A DNA stretch of 64,000 bases from Deltaproteobacteria bacterium (GCA_022711595.1 JAKLET010000010.1:1-64000), one strand, 5' to 3'; positions 35,924-46,164 are shown, counted from the stretch's first letter. Translations and numbers: made by a program. Notes: generated from the sequence alone by a model not told the origin.

Positions 35924-37039
35924 ATGGATATCATCAACGAATACCTGAAGTACATGGTCGAGAAGGACGCGTCGGACATCTACTTTACCGTCGGTGTACC
36001 CCCCTCATTTCGTATTGAAGGTATCGTTTCTTTTTACGGGGACAATGCGCTGACCGCCGAGGACACGAAACGTTTCGCTTACGCCGTCATGAACGAGCGC
36101 CAGCAAAGGAAGTTCGAGGAAGAAATGGAGATGAACCTGGCCATTTTCCAGCCCCAGTATGGAAGGTTCAGGGTCAACATATTCAGGCAGAAGAGCTTCA
36201 TCGGCATCGTTATCCGCCAGATCAAGCTCACCATAAAGACCATTGACGATTGGGGGCTGCCCGCCATCATGAAGGACATCTCCATGTCCAAACGCGGTCT
36301 CGTCCTGGTCGTCGGCGCCACCGGCAGCGGTAAATCGACAACGCTCGCGGCGATGATCGATTATCGCAATTCAAATCAGGCGGGGCATATCATAACCATC
36401 GAAGATCCCATCGAGTTTGTCCACAATCACAAGATGAGCGTTGTCACCCAGAGGGAGGTCGGTTTTGACACCCTGAACTTTTTCAATGCCCTTAAAAACA
36501 CCCTGCGCCAGGCGCCAGACGTGATCCTCATCGGCGAGATCAGGGACGCCGAGACAATGGAAGATGCCATCACCTTCGCCGAGACGGGCCACCTGTGCCT
36601 TGCCACCCTGCACGCGAACAACGCCAACCAGGCCATCGAGAGGATCCTCAACTTTTTCCCCATCGAGCGCCATCTCCAGATATACATGCAGCTTTCCCTC
36701 AATATGCGGTCCATCATATCCCAAAGGCTCATCCCCACGGTCGAAGGCAAGCGCGCCGCCGCCATAGAGATCCTGCTCGACAGTCCCAGGGTGAAGGACC
36801 TCATCCTCAAAGGGGAGATAACCCTTTTGAAAGAGACCATGGCGGAATCGTACTTCGAGGGCATGCAGACCTTCGACCAGCATATCTTCGATATGTACCA
36901 GGCCGGGCTCGTCAGTCACGATAATGCCATCGCCTATGCCGATAGCCCCAATGACATAAGGCTCAAGATCAAGATGGCTGAGATGAAGCCCGACGATTCC
37001 CAGGAGAAGAAGGATTCGGGCCTGAAGCTTAAACTCTAA
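35924..37039 (+). CDS. pilU: type IV pilus retraction ATPase PilU
   Basis: 371 residues; GAGGTG ribosome site. Walker A GATGSGKSTTLA, EDPIEF, LIGEIRD, and ATLHANNANQAIERILNFFP, the last being characteristic of PilU rather than PilT. PilU works with PilT as an accessory retraction motor. The C-terminal tail is rich in Lys/Glu. Confidence 0.93.
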   Translation: MDIINEYLKYMVEKDASDIYFTVGVPPSFRIEGIVSFYGDNALTAEDTKRFAYAVMNERQQRKFEEEMEMNLAIFQPQYGRFRVNIFRQKSFIGIVIRQIKLTIKTIDDWGLPAIMKDISMSKRGLVLVVGATGSGKSTTLAAMIDYRNSNQAGHIITIEDPIEFVHNHKMSVVTQREVGFDTLNFFNALKNTLRQAPDVILIGEIRDAETMEDAITFAETGHLCLATLHANNANQAIERILNFFPIERHLQIYMQLSLNMRSIISQRLIPTVEGKRAAAIEILLDSPRVKDLILKGEITLLKETMAESYFEGMQTFDQHIFDMYQAGLVSHDNAIAYADSPNDIRLKIKMAEMKPDDSQEKKDSGLKLKL

Positions 37040-37043
37040 AAGA

Positions 37044-37136
37044 ACGGTTCCACGTTCAAAGTTCCAGGTTCCAGGGAAAAGAGGAAGAAAAGATCATTCT
37101 GCATGAAACCTGGAACATGGAACGTTGAGCCGTTCT
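37044..37136. repeat. intergenic quasi-palindrome of degenerate 7-bp units (element V)
   Basis: Left arm GTTCCAC/GTTCAAA/GTTCCAG/GTTCCAG (7-bp step); right arm CCTGGAAC/ATGGAAC/GTTGAG; ends GAACGG and CCGTTC pair. It follows the pilU stop codon. A shorter relative (CCTGGAACATGGAACAG) lies at 30508-30524, just after the CDF gene end. Confidence 0.65.
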
Positions 37137-37201
37137 TTTCCTTGCACATTTCCCGCAAATAGGTATCTTATATGTTCTTTATCGAAAAGGTGGGGGGTAT
37201 C

Positions 37202-37420
37202 GTGCTGTTGGGTAAAGATCTCATATTTGTATCAGCTGTCTGCGTGCTGTGCGCGTTCCATGTGGATTACTGGGCCTGGGGACGCTCCGGGCCCCTGTTG
37301 TTTGGATGGATACCGTACCATCTCTGGTATTGCGGTCTGCTTACTGTCACGGGCAGCGTCTTTTTCGCGTGGTGGGTGATGAAGATGTGGCCGGAACCGG
37401 GAGAGAACGGTCGGGATTGA
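37202..37420 (+). CDS. DUF3311 small membrane protein (symporter partner)
   Basis: 72 residues from a GTG at 37202 preceded by AAGGTGGGGG; an ATG at 37172 has no such site. Two membrane helices with GPLLFGWIPYHLWY in between, the DUF3311 signature. These proteins are regularly encoded directly before sodium/solute symporters, as here, with the stop codon overlapping the next start (TGATG). Confidence 0.82.
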   Translation: MLLGKDLIFVSAVCVLCAFHVDYWAWGRSGPLLFGWIPYHLWYCGLLTVTGSVFFAWWVMKMWPEPGENGRD

Positions 37421-38943
37421 TGGACAACCTGCTGGTTTTCGCCATCGTCGCCGCGCATTTTGCCGTCGTTCTCGTTATCGGCTGGTACAGCTACAGGGCG
37501 TCCCTGTCAACGCCCGAAGATTATTTCATGAGCAGCAGGACGCTCGGCACCGTGGTCCTCATCATTTCCGTGTACGCCACGAACATGACCGCCTTCTACA
37601 TGATCGGCATCCCGGGGATAGCCTACCATAAAGGGATCGGTGTCTATGGTTTTGTGGCTTTCGGGACCGCCATAATCACACCGGCCCTGTACTACCTTGT
37701 CGGTTACCGGGCCTGGCTTCTGGGCAAAAGCAGGGGATACATGACACAGCCGGAACTGTACGGGAAAAGGTGGGGCAGCGACGCGGTGTCCATAACGTTT
37801 TTTCTCTTCCTGCTCGTCTTTACCGTGCCCTATTGTTGTGTATCGCTTATCGGCGGGGGTGTGGCCGTTACCATGATGACAAAGGGGGCGATCCCCTATG
37901 GCATGGCTGTCGTCTGTATCTTATCTGTTGTCGTTATATATGTACTTATCGGAGGGATGCGGGGTACCGCCTGGGTGAACGTATATCAGGGGTTGTTCTT
38001 CATGATCGCCGGGGTGTTGGTCTTTTTTCTTCTCGGAGCGAAACTCGGGGGGTTTTCGGAGATAACCGGTAAGGTGTTAGCGGAAAAACCTTCCCTTATG
38101 GTACGGGAGGGTAATTTCACCCCCAGACAGTGGCTGAGTTATCTCTTCATATCACCGTTATCCGTCATCGTTTTTCCCCAGGTTTTCATGAAACTGCTGG
38201 CGGGCCGGACGGCAGGAGGCCTCAAGAGGCTTGTTGTGTCTTATCCGCTCATCGTCCTCGTTACCTGGCCGCCTGTGATCTTTATCGGTATATGGGGCGC
38301 GTACGTGCATCCGGGGCTTGCCGGCAAGGCATCGGATGCCGTCCTTCCATGGATGGCGGGCAATTATCTGCCCGCTTATCTTTGCGGCGCGGTTCTCGCG
38401 GGGATACTCGCCGCGCTGATGTCGTCCATCGATGCCATGCTCCTCAGTTTAAGCACCATGCTCACCCGTGATATCCTTGGCCGCTATGTACCCGGAGTCG
38501 TCAGGGGCAGAGAGGTGGCGGTCGGCAGGATCTTTATGCTGCTGCTTTCCCTGCTGGTCGCCTCGATCGCCCTGGTGCGCCCAGGCAGTATTTTTTCTGT
38601 TGCGACATTTGCCTTTAACGGCTACTCGGTCGCCGTGCCGATGATGATAGGCACTCTGATATGGAAAAGGGCGACAAAATACGGCGCCCTTGCTTCACTT
38701 GTCATCCCGGCCCTGCTTGTGCCTGTATACCAGTTTACGGACATGCTTTCCTGGAGCACCTTCGGGTTTTCCTACAACATCCCCCTGCTGCTGCTGTCCG
38801 TGTTCCTTTTTGTAACTGTTTCCCTGCTGACCGCGAAAGAGGATGATCCGCACCGCGAAGGTTTTTTCGAGGTCCTCGACAATGTTTTTGGAAAAAAAGA
38901 CCGCAGTGCGCGTGTCGGCTCAAACGCTGGACCGCCCCAATAA
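37420..38943 (+). CDS. sodium:solute symporter (SSS family)
   Basis: 507 residues, about 13 membrane helices. Typical SSS features: an N-terminal helix with GWYSYR, the DYFMSSRTLG loop, TNMTAFYMIG, and IGGMRGTAWVNVYQG in the middle. The substrate is unknown; organic acids are common in this branch. It is translationally coupled to the DUF3311 gene and followed 28 bp later by a sensor kinase with a periplasmic solute-binding domain, which may report the same solute (inference). Confidence 0.92.
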   Translation: MDNLLVFAIVAAHFAVVLVIGWYSYRASLSTPEDYFMSSRTLGTVVLIISVYATNMTAFYMIGIPGIAYHKGIGVYGFVAFGTAIITPALYYLVGYRAWLLGKSRGYMTQPELYGKRWGSDAVSITFFLFLLVFTVPYCCVSLIGGGVAVTMMTKGAIPYGMAVVCILSVVVIYVLIGGMRGTAWVNVYQGLFFMIAGVLVFFLLGAKLGGFSEITGKVLAEKPSLMVREGNFTPRQWLSYLFISPLSVIVFPQVFMKLLAGRTAGGLKRLVVSYPLIVLVTWPPVIFIGIWGAYVHPGLAGKASDAVLPWMAGNYLPAYLCGAVLAGILAALMSSIDAMLLSLSTMLTRDILGRYVPGVVRGREVAVGRIFMLLLSLLVASIALVRPGSIFSVATFAFNGYSVAVPMMIGTLIWKRATKYGALASLVIPALLVPVYQFTDMLSWSTFGFSYNIPLLLLSVFLFVTVSLLTAKEDDPHREGFFEVLDNVFGKKDRSARVGSNAGPPQ

Positions 38944-38971
38944 ATTGACATAAACCGGGTTCATCGATAGA

Positions 38972-41464
38972 ATGGTCTTTATGGCACGAAAAGCCTCTTC
39001 GTGTATCCTTCCTGCAGTTTTCGCGATCATATGCCTGGTTTTGCTGATTGTTCCTGCCGGTTTTGCTGAAGGAAAACGTTCGGTTCGCATTGCTGCGGAG
39101 CCTAACCCCCCTATGGCCTCCGTGAATGAAAAAGGCGAGGGGGAAGGTTTCTTTATGGATATTGCCAGGTACGTGGCCGAACGTGAAGGGTGGGGCCTTT
39201 CTTATATCACCTGCGAGTGGGACAAATGCCTGTCAATGCTGAAAAATGGAGAGATAGACCTCCTTGCCGCTGTGGCTTATTCGGAGGAGAGGGCGAAGTA
39301 TGCGGATTTTACCTCAGGTGTTGCAGCCTCCAACTGGGGACGGATATATGCACAGAAAGGAAAAAGCGTAGATTCATTTATTCAGCTTGAGGGAAAGCGT
39401 CTCGCAATGGTAAAGAACGATATACACAGTCTCGCGCTTCAGGACATGCTTCGGGGCTTCGGGGTGAGGCCCGTGCTGATCGAAGTGGTCAGTTACGAAG
39501 ACGTCTTCAGACATCTCAGTGACGGCATGGCCGATGCCGGGGTGGTCAACCGTTTCTTCGGTCTGCTTTATGAAAAGAAATACGATGTCAATCCCACCAA
39601 CCTTATATTCAATCCCACCGAACTGCGCTTTGCCGTGCCGAAGGGCAGAAACAGGGACCTCATTTCCGCCCTCGATAGGAATATCGAAGCGCTCAAGGCC
39701 GATCAGGGTTCTCTGTACTACCAGTCCCTGAAGAAATGGACCGGCTTTTTGAGAGAAACTGCCTATCCCGGCTGGATAAAATGGGCTGTAATTATGGTAC
39801 TAGCGGTGGTTTTCATGGTCATCGCCCATAATCTCATCCTGCGTATGCGTGTGAAGGCCCGCACGGCCCTGCTGGAGAGCGAGATCTCCGAGCGCTCGCG
39901 GATCCAGGAGGCCCTTCACATAGAAAAGGACAGACAACTGGTCCTGACCGGGAACGCGCCTTTCGGCATGGCCATGATCGCTCAGGACGGTAAATACACA
40001 TACGTCAACCCGAAATTCACGGAGATATTCGGTTACGACATCAATGACGTTCCCGATGGCAGGACATGGTTCAGAAAGGCTTACCCGGATGCTCAGTACC
40101 GGCACGAGGTGATATCGAGCTGGCTGAAGATGTTCGAGGCGTTCAAGCCCGGAGAGAACAAACCTTACGAGAACAGGGTGATCTGCAAGGACGGAACGGA
40201 GAAGATCGTGAATTTCAGCCCCGTCAAACTTGAATCCGGTGAAATACTGGTGACCTCCGAGGACATCACCGCACGCAGGCGCGCGGAAGAGGCGGTTATC
40301 AAAGCCGAGGCCAAGTACCGGAATATTTTTGAGCGGTCCATTGAAGGGATATTCCAGTCTACCCCGGAGGGCCGATACATCAGTGCCAATCCGGCCCTTG
40401 CGCATATGTACGGTTTCTCATCACCGCAGGAGCTGCTGGAAGAGGTGACCGATATCTCAAAGCAGGTCTTTGTGAGACAGGAAGACAGGGTGGGCTTGAA
40501 AAGACTGCTTGCAGAAAATGGGGTCATAAAAGATTTTGAGGTTGAACACCAGCGCAAGGACGGCACGCGGATCTGGGTGTCCATAAACAGCAGGGTTGTC
40601 CGGGACAAGAATGAAACAATACTTTACTACGAAGGAACGATCGAAGATATCACCAAGCGCGTGGAGGCCGAAAGGGAGCTTGCCAGATACCGCGGCCACC
40701 TTGAAGAGCTTGTGAGGGAAAGGACCGCAGAGCTGGAGATCGCAAGGGAGAAGGCCGAATCCGCCGATCATTTGAAATCGGCCTTTCTTGCGACCATGTC
40801 CCACGAGCTCCGGACGCCCCTCAACTCCATCATAGGATTTACCGGCCTTTTGCTCCAGGGGCTTGCGGGCCCCTTGAACGACGAACAGCGAAAACAGCTC
40901 GGCATGGTCCAGAACAGCTCACGCCATCTCCTGGAGCTTATAAACGACGTCCTCGATATTTCAAAAATAGAGGCCGGTCAGCTTGAGATCGCTTCGGAGC
41001 CATTCGATCTGAAGGATTCCGTTAAAAAAGTGGTCGATTCCATTTCTCCGCTGGCCGAGAAGAAAGGGCTCACCATTAACCTGAAAATGTCGGAGGAAAT
41101 AAGGATATTCACGGGCGATCAGAGGAGGGTCGAACAGGCGGCCATCAATCTTCTTAACAACGCCATCAAATTTACCGATAAAGGGTATATAGAAATATCC
41201 TGCTCGGTTCGCAATTCGGGTGTTGTTATCTCTGTAAGAGATACCGGCATCGGTATGAGGCCGGAAGACATGGAAAATATCTTTAAACCTTTCCGACAGA
41301 TCGATACCGGTCTGTCACGCAGGCATGAAGGCACAGGGCTGGGCCTGTCCATAACGAAGAAGCTTATCGATATGATGGGCGGGGAGATATTTGTGCAAAG
41401 CGAAGCCGGCAAAGGGAGCACGTTCACCGTCGTGTTGCCGGCATCCGGAAAGGAGGCGGTGTGA
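38972..41464 (+). CDS. solute-binding-domain sensor histidine kinase with two PAS domains
   Basis: 830 residues. Signal/anchor segment (about 10-32), a family-3 solute-binding (PBPb) domain (about 35-255, FFMDIARYVAEREGW, GEIDLLAAVAYSEERAKYADF), a membrane helix (about 270-292), two PAS domains (about 320-435 and 445-570), a coiled coil, HisKA with His611 (MSHELRTPLNSI) and HATPase (INLLNNAIKF, DTGIGM, GTGLGLS). So a ligand in the periplasm should control autophosphorylation. The start could also be ATG 38981; neither has a good ribosome site. The next two genes overlap head to tail. Confidence 0.92.
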   Translation: MVFMARKASSCILPAVFAIICLVLLIVPAGFAEGKRSVRIAAEPNPPMASVNEKGEGEGFFMDIARYVAEREGWGLSYITCEWDKCLSMLKNGEIDLLAAVAYSEERAKYADFTSGVAASNWGRIYAQKGKSVDSFIQLEGKRLAMVKNDIHSLALQDMLRGFGVRPVLIEVVSYEDVFRHLSDGMADAGVVNRFFGLLYEKKYDVNPTNLIFNPTELRFAVPKGRNRDLISALDRNIEALKADQGSLYYQSLKKWTGFLRETAYPGWIKWAVIMVLAVVFMVIAHNLILRMRVKARTALLESEISERSRIQEALHIEKDRQLVLTGNAPFGMAMIAQDGKYTYVNPKFTEIFGYDINDVPDGRTWFRKAYPDAQYRHEVISSWLKMFEAFKPGENKPYENRVICKDGTEKIVNFSPVKLESGEILVTSEDITARRRAEEAVIKAEAKYRNIFERSIEGIFQSTPEGRYISANPALAHMYGFSSPQELLEEVTDISKQVFVRQEDRVGLKRLLAENGVIKDFEVEHQRKDGTRIWVSINSRVVRDKNETILYYEGTIEDITKRVEAERELARYRGHLEELVRERTAELEIAREKAESADHLKSAFLATMSHELRTPLNSIIGFTGLLLQGLAGPLNDEQRKQLGMVQNSSRHLLELINDVLDISKIEAGQLEIASEPFDLKDSVKKVVDSISPLAEKKGLTINLKMSEEIRIFTGDQRRVEQAAINLLNNAIKFTDKGYIEISCSVRNSGVVISVRDTGIGMRPEDMENIFKPFRQIDTGLSRRHEGTGLGLSITKKLIDMMGGEIFVQSEAGKGSTFTVVLPASGKEAV

Positions 41465-41826
41465 ACAACACCATTCTGGTTATCGAAGATAATGAACAGA
41501 ACATATACCTAATGAAGTTCTTGCTCGAAAAGAACGGTTTTCAGGTCATGGAAGCCAGAAGCGCGAAAGAGGGTATAGATAAAGCGTCCGCCCCGGGACT
41601 TATCGCCATACTGCTCGACATTCAGCTTCCCGATATGGACGGATACGGCGTAGCCGGCGAATTGCGGAAACATGAGGCTTTAAACACCATCCCCATCATC
41701 GCGGTGACCTCGTATGCCATGACGGGTGACAAGGAAAAGGCATTAGGGGCTGGCTGTACGGGATATATCGAGAAGCCCATCGATCCCGAGACCTTTATTG
41801 ATGAGATGAAGAGTTATCTCTCTTGA
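41461..41826 (+). CDS. single-domain response regulator
   Basis: 121 residues, GTG start overlapping the kinase stop by 4 bp, AAAGGAGGCG upstream. A receiver domain only: acidic pair IEDN near residues 9-11, phospho-acceptor Asp53 (LLDIQLPDMDG), Thr/Ser switch VTSYAM and Lys KPID. With no output domain it probably relays phosphate between the flanking kinases. Confidence 0.92.
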   Translation: MNNTILVIEDNEQNIYLMKFLLEKNGFQVMEARSAKEGIDKASAPGLIAILLDIQLPDMDGYGVAGELRKHEALNTIPIIAVTSYAMTGDKEKALGAGCTGYIEKPIDPETFIDEMKSYLS

Positions 41827-41846
41827 CGGAAACAAAGGAGGATTGC

Positions 41847-44291
41847 TTGAATATCCTTATCGCCGACGACAACCGGGACAACCTCTACTACCTGTCATCG
41901 CTGCTTGAGGGCGAAGGCCACAAGGCCGTGTCAGCCGAAAACGGCGCAGAGGCGCTCGAGCGGCTGGGAAATGATGTTTTTCATCTGATCATCTCCGATG
42001 TTCTCATGCCGGTGATGGATGGTTTTCAGCTATGCCGGGAGTGCAGGAAAGACAGCGCACTTCGTGATATTCCTTTCATCTTTTACACAGCAACATACAC
42101 AGAAGAGGCTGACAAGAAATTTGGATTGAGCCTGGGCGCCGATGAGTACATCGTTAAACCGATGGAACCGGATGACCTCCTTGGCGTTATCGACAGGGTT
42201 ATACGATCAAAAGAGGACAAGGGCCGTGTCTTAACCGTGAGCACTTCTGCGGGCGACGATGCGGACTATCTTGCCGAACACAACAGGCGCCTCATACAAA
42301 AGCTGGAAAGCAAAATGCTGCAACTCGAAGAGAAACAGCGTGAACTGGAAAAGGAGATAATCGACAGGAAGCAGGCAGAACTGAAGGCGAAGGAAAGCGA
42401 AGAGAGTTTCAAGACCATCTTCGATACTGTCAATGATGCTATTTTTCTTCAGGAGATCGACACGGGCGTCATTCTGAATATGAACCGGGTGACGTGTGAT
42501 ATGTTTGGCTACAACCGCAGCGAAATGTATGGGCTCAGTCTTGAGAAGCTTTGCGCGGACGGTTCTCCGCCTTATACACCGGATGACATGCGGCAGCTGA
42601 TAACAAAGGCGACCGACGGGGAGCCCCAGCTGTTTGAATGGATAATCAGGAACAAAGCCAATGAACCCTTCTGGGTAGAGATACATATGAAGCTGGTACA
42701 TATCGGGAATAAAAACAGAATGCTCGTCGTTGTCCGTGATATTAAGAGACGCAAGAGCATAGAAGAGGCCCTGAACGACGAAAGGCTCAAACTCCAGACC
42801 CTTTCCGAGAACGCCCCCTTCGCCATGGTGCTTATCGATGGTGAAGGCCGCTTCACCTATGTCAATGCCAAGTTCAGGGAAATGTTCGGATATGACGAGG
42901 CGGACGTCCCCGATGGAAGGACATGGTTCAGAAAGGCCTATCCAGACGATCATTATAGAAAGCAGGCCGTTGGTGTCTGGAAGGAAGAATTCATAAATGT
43001 CAGACCGGGAGAAAAGAAACTGAAGGTCTTCACTGTTGCCTGCAAAGACGGTTCTCAAAAGACGGTCAACTTCATTCCCATAAAGCTTGCCTCCGGCCAT
43101 CACCTTGTGACCTGTGAAGATATCACGGAATTCAAGAAGCTCGAATCACAGCTGCGTCAATCCCAGAAGATGGAAGCCATCGGAAATCTGGCAGGAGGCA
43201 TCGCTCACGATTTCAACAATATACTCACAACAATGATGGGGTATGCCGGTCTCCTGCAGATGGAGATAGATAAACACAGTCACCTGGGGCTGTATGTCGA
43301 CCAGATCATCGCCGCATCGCAGAAGGCGGCGAACCTTACCAGGAGCCTTCTTGCCTTCAGCAGGCAGCAGCCCGTCGTGCTCAATCCCCTGAACATCAAC
43401 GAGAACATCAGGTCGGCTGAGAAGCTGCTCAAGAGGCTCCTTACGGAAGACGTTGAGTTCAGAGTGTCCCTTGCCCCCGATGACATGGTCATTATGGCGG
43501 ATGCAACCCAGATCGATCAGATACTCTTTAACCTTGTTGCCAATGCCCGGGATGCCATGCCGAAGGGGGGCATGCTCATTATCGAAACATCGACAGCGGA
43601 TATTGATCCCGAATTTATCGATGTCCATGGTTTCGGGGAAACCGGTAAATATGTGCAGATCGTTGTTTCTGACACCGGTGTCGGCATGAACGAGGCGACG
43701 AAGGAAAAGATCTTTGAACCATTTTTCAGCACAAAAGAGGTTGGCAAGGGAACCGGACTTGGTCTTTCCACTGTATACGGTATCGTAAAACAGCACAACG
43801 GGTTTATCAATGTTTACAGTGAACCGGGCAAAGGTACCACCTTCCGGATATATCTTCCCCTGGTCAGATTGGAAGCGCCGCAGAGACAGGAATTTGTGCC
43901 CGTTATAAAAAGGGGTAAAGAGACCATCCTTATCGCCGAAGACAATTCGGACCTAAGGCGCCTTGTCAGGGAAGTGCTCGAAAAGTACGGGTACAAAATA
44001 ATCGAGGCGGTTGACGGCGAGGACGCAGTGGAAAAGTTCAAAAAACACGAAGAGATCGACCTCATGATCGTTGATTCCGTTATGCCGAAGAAGAACGGGC
44101 GGGAGGTATATGAAGAGGTGAGGAAGATAAGGCCCGACATCAAGGTGCTCTTCACCAGCGGACATACAAAAGATACCGTTCTCAGCAAGGGTATCGCAGA
44201 TTCTGAGGTCGATTTTCTCCCGAAACCGCTATCACCGACACAGCTCCTTGTGAAGGTCAGAGAAGTTTTGGACAGACGGGCCGGGGCCTGA
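41847..44291 (+). CDS. receiver - PAS - PAS - histidine kinase - receiver hybrid
   Basis: 814 residues if started at TTG 41847, which has AAAGGAGG at good distance; TTG 41823 would add eight residues. N-terminal receiver with Asp51 (ISDVLMPVMDG), a coiled coil (about 130-190), two PAS domains, a GGIAHDFNNIL-type HisKA with His454, HATPase, and a C-terminal receiver with Asp743 (IVDSVMPKKNG). Cytoplasmic. Its second PAS shares DVPDGRTWFRKAYPD with the upstream kinase, and its kinase module resembles that of 26540-28171. Confidence 0.92.
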   Translation: MNILIADDNRDNLYYLSSLLEGEGHKAVSAENGAEALERLGNDVFHLIISDVLMPVMDGFQLCRECRKDSALRDIPFIFYTATYTEEADKKFGLSLGADEYIVKPMEPDDLLGVIDRVIRSKEDKGRVLTVSTSAGDDADYLAEHNRRLIQKLESKMLQLEEKQRELEKEIIDRKQAELKAKESEESFKTIFDTVNDAIFLQEIDTGVILNMNRVTCDMFGYNRSEMYGLSLEKLCADGSPPYTPDDMRQLITKATDGEPQLFEWIIRNKANEPFWVEIHMKLVHIGNKNRMLVVVRDIKRRKSIEEALNDERLKLQTLSENAPFAMVLIDGEGRFTYVNAKFREMFGYDEADVPDGRTWFRKAYPDDHYRKQAVGVWKEEFINVRPGEKKLKVFTVACKDGSQKTVNFIPIKLASGHHLVTCEDITEFKKLESQLRQSQKMEAIGNLAGGIAHDFNNILTTMMGYAGLLQMEIDKHSHLGLYVDQIIAASQKAANLTRSLLAFSRQQPVVLNPLNINENIRSAEKLLKRLLTEDVEFRVSLAPDDMVIMADATQIDQILFNLVANARDAMPKGGMLIIETSTADIDPEFIDVHGFGETGKYVQIVVSDTGVGMNEATKEKIFEPFFSTKEVGKGTGLGLSTVYGIVKQHNGFINVYSEPGKGTTFRIYLPLVRLEAPQRQEFVPVIKRGKETILIAEDNSDLRRLVREVLEKYGYKIIEAVDGEDAVEKFKKHEEIDLMIVDSVMPKKNGREVYEEVRKIRPDIKVLFTSGHTKDTVLSKGIADSEVDFLPKPLSPTQLLVKVREVLDRRAGA

Positions 44292-44388
44292 AGAGCGGAA
44301 CCGTATTTCAAGCCTCGGGACTTAACCTGGCACACCGCAGCCGCGTTATTATAATTAAGCCGTAATATTTTTAAATGAGGGGATGAAT

Positions 44389-46116
44389 ATGAAAAAATGC
44401 ATATATCCTTTTTTAAACTTATTTGTAGCGCTATGTTTGATATCTGTTATGGCACCGGCCGGGACCGCTTTTGCCGAAGAAACGGCGATCGCCTTTCCGG
44501 TACAGGGAAAGCACTCCATGGTCGTCACCGGGCAGGATCTGGCGACAAAAGCGGCATTGAAGGTCCTGAAGAAGGGCGGCAATGCCGTTGACGCGGCGGT
44601 GACCGCAGCCTTTGTGATGGCCGTGACCCTTCCCAGGGCGGGCAATATCGGCGGCGGCGGATTCATGCTCATCTACGATGCAAAAAAGAAAGAGGTCGTC
44701 GCCATTGATTTCTGGCAGAGGGCACCCGGGGCCGCGACGCGGACCATGTTCGTGGGCAGGGATGGCCGGGGCGACCCAAAGCTCAGCCGGGAAAGCTACA
44801 TAGCCGTCGCGGTGCCCGGTACGGTGGCTGGCCTTGCCTTCGCGCTCAAGAGAAACGGGACGATCACCCTTGCGAAGGCCATGGAGCCTGCCATCAGGTA
44901 CGCGCAGGAAGGATTTGTCATGAATGCCGGTCTTTCAGCTGACATAAAGTCCTACGAAAAGATACTGAGGGCCCGTCCTGACTCGGCGAAGATATTCTTC
45001 AAGCCGTCGGGGGGTTATTACGAAGCCGGGGACCGTTTCGTTCAGAGGGACCTTGCGCGGACGCTTAAGGCCATTGCCATGGAAGGGCCCGAAGCTTTCT
45101 ACCGGGGAGATATCGCGGACAGGATCGCGAGGCAGATGAAGGCGAACGGAGGCCTGCTGACAAAAGATGACCTTGTCGCGTATTCGCCTGTTGTGCGCAG
45201 TCCGGTCCATACGACGTACCGCGGAGATGACGTTTACTCGATGTATCCGCCAAGCTCCGGCGGGGTGTGCATAACCCAGGTGCTCAACATCCTGGAGGGT
45301 TTCGACCTTGCCCGCACGGGGCACAACAGCGCGGCCACGCTGCATCTCGTTGCGGAGGCGATGAAGCGGGCCTTTGCCGACCTTTTTGTATATGCCGGCG
45401 ACCCCGATGCCGTGGCCATACCGGTAAGAGGCCTGACGTCGAAGTCATACGCCGCCAAACTCAGATCGGGTATCAGCGCTTCACGCGCAACGGCAAGCAA
45501 AGACATCCGTTCGGGTGATGCAAGGGCTTACGAGAAAGACGAGACGACGCATTTCTCCGTTGTGGACCGGGAAGGCAACGCGGTATCGAGCACATACACG
45601 CTCAACGGGAACTTCGGCAGCGGCATAGTTGTTGAAGGCGCGGGATTTCTGCTCAACAACGAAATGGACAACTTCAACGCAAACCCGGGCAAACCCGATG
45701 ACGCGGGGATCATCCAGGGGGACGCGAACGCCATTGCCCCGAACAAGAGGATGATAACGGCCATGACACCCACCATGGTCTTCCGGCAGGGAAAACTCTT
45801 TCTGGTGACGGGCAGCCCCGGCAGTTCACGCATCATCTCGACGGTCCTGCAGGTCATCATGAATGTCATCGATCACAAGATGAACATCCAGGAGGCGGTG
45901 AACGCGCCGAAGGTCCATCACGAATGGATGCCCGACGAACTGCGCATCGAAAAGGGGATAAGCCCGGATACGATAAAGGCCCTCAAGGAGATGGGGCACA
46001 ACGTGGTGCTCCACGGCCCCATGGGCGCGGCGACGAGCATACTGGTGGATCCGGTGACGCAGGCCCGCTACGGTGCCGCCGACCCGAGACGGGAAGGGCT
46101 GGCGCTGGGATATTAA
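44389..46116 (+). CDS. ggt: gamma-glutamyltranspeptidase
   Basis: 575 residues from ATG 44389 (GAGGGG upstream; another ATG at 44383 is closer to it). Signal peptide about 1-28. The precursor should self-cleave before Thr387 in ETTHFSVVD, giving large and small subunits; later motifs GNAVSSTYTLN, GFLLNNEMDNF and GSPGSSRI belong to the small subunit. It hydrolyses or transfers gamma-glutamyl groups from glutathione and related peptides in the periplasm. Length is normal. Confidence 0.94.
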   Translation: MKKCIYPFLNLFVALCLISVMAPAGTAFAEETAIAFPVQGKHSMVVTGQDLATKAALKVLKKGGNAVDAAVTAAFVMAVTLPRAGNIGGGGFMLIYDAKKKEVVAIDFWQRAPGAATRTMFVGRDGRGDPKLSRESYIAVAVPGTVAGLAFALKRNGTITLAKAMEPAIRYAQEGFVMNAGLSADIKSYEKILRARPDSAKIFFKPSGGYYEAGDRFVQRDLARTLKAIAMEGPEAFYRGDIADRIARQMKANGGLLTKDDLVAYSPVVRSPVHTTYRGDDVYSMYPPSSGGVCITQVLNILEGFDLARTGHNSAATLHLVAEAMKRAFADLFVYAGDPDAVAIPVRGLTSKSYAAKLRSGISASRATASKDIRSGDARAYEKDETTHFSVVDREGNAVSSTYTLNGNFGSGIVVEGAGFLLNNEMDNFNANPGKPDDAGIIQGDANAIAPNKRMITAMTPTMVFRQGKLFLVTGSPGSSRIISTVLQVIMNVIDHKMNIQEAVNAPKVHHEWMPDELRIEKGISPDTIKALKEMGHNVVLHGPMGAATSILVDPVTQARYGAADPRREGLALGY

Positions 46117-46117
46117 A

Positions 46118-46152
46118 GATAGTTCCAATGTTTGAAAGTTTGTGAAACGTTA
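46118..46152. repeat. short 8-bp-unit repeat after ggt
   Basis: CAATGTTTGAAAGTTTGTGAAACGTT steps at 8 bp (GTTTGAAA, GTTTGTGA), the same type as the element at 50274. It lies just after the ggt stop codon. Confidence 0.4.
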
Positions 46153-46164
46153 CAGAGACGAAAA

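Noticed and set aside
44321-44350. TGGCAC before ggt as a sigma54 promoter
   Set aside because: The required -12 TTGC element is absent at the right distance.
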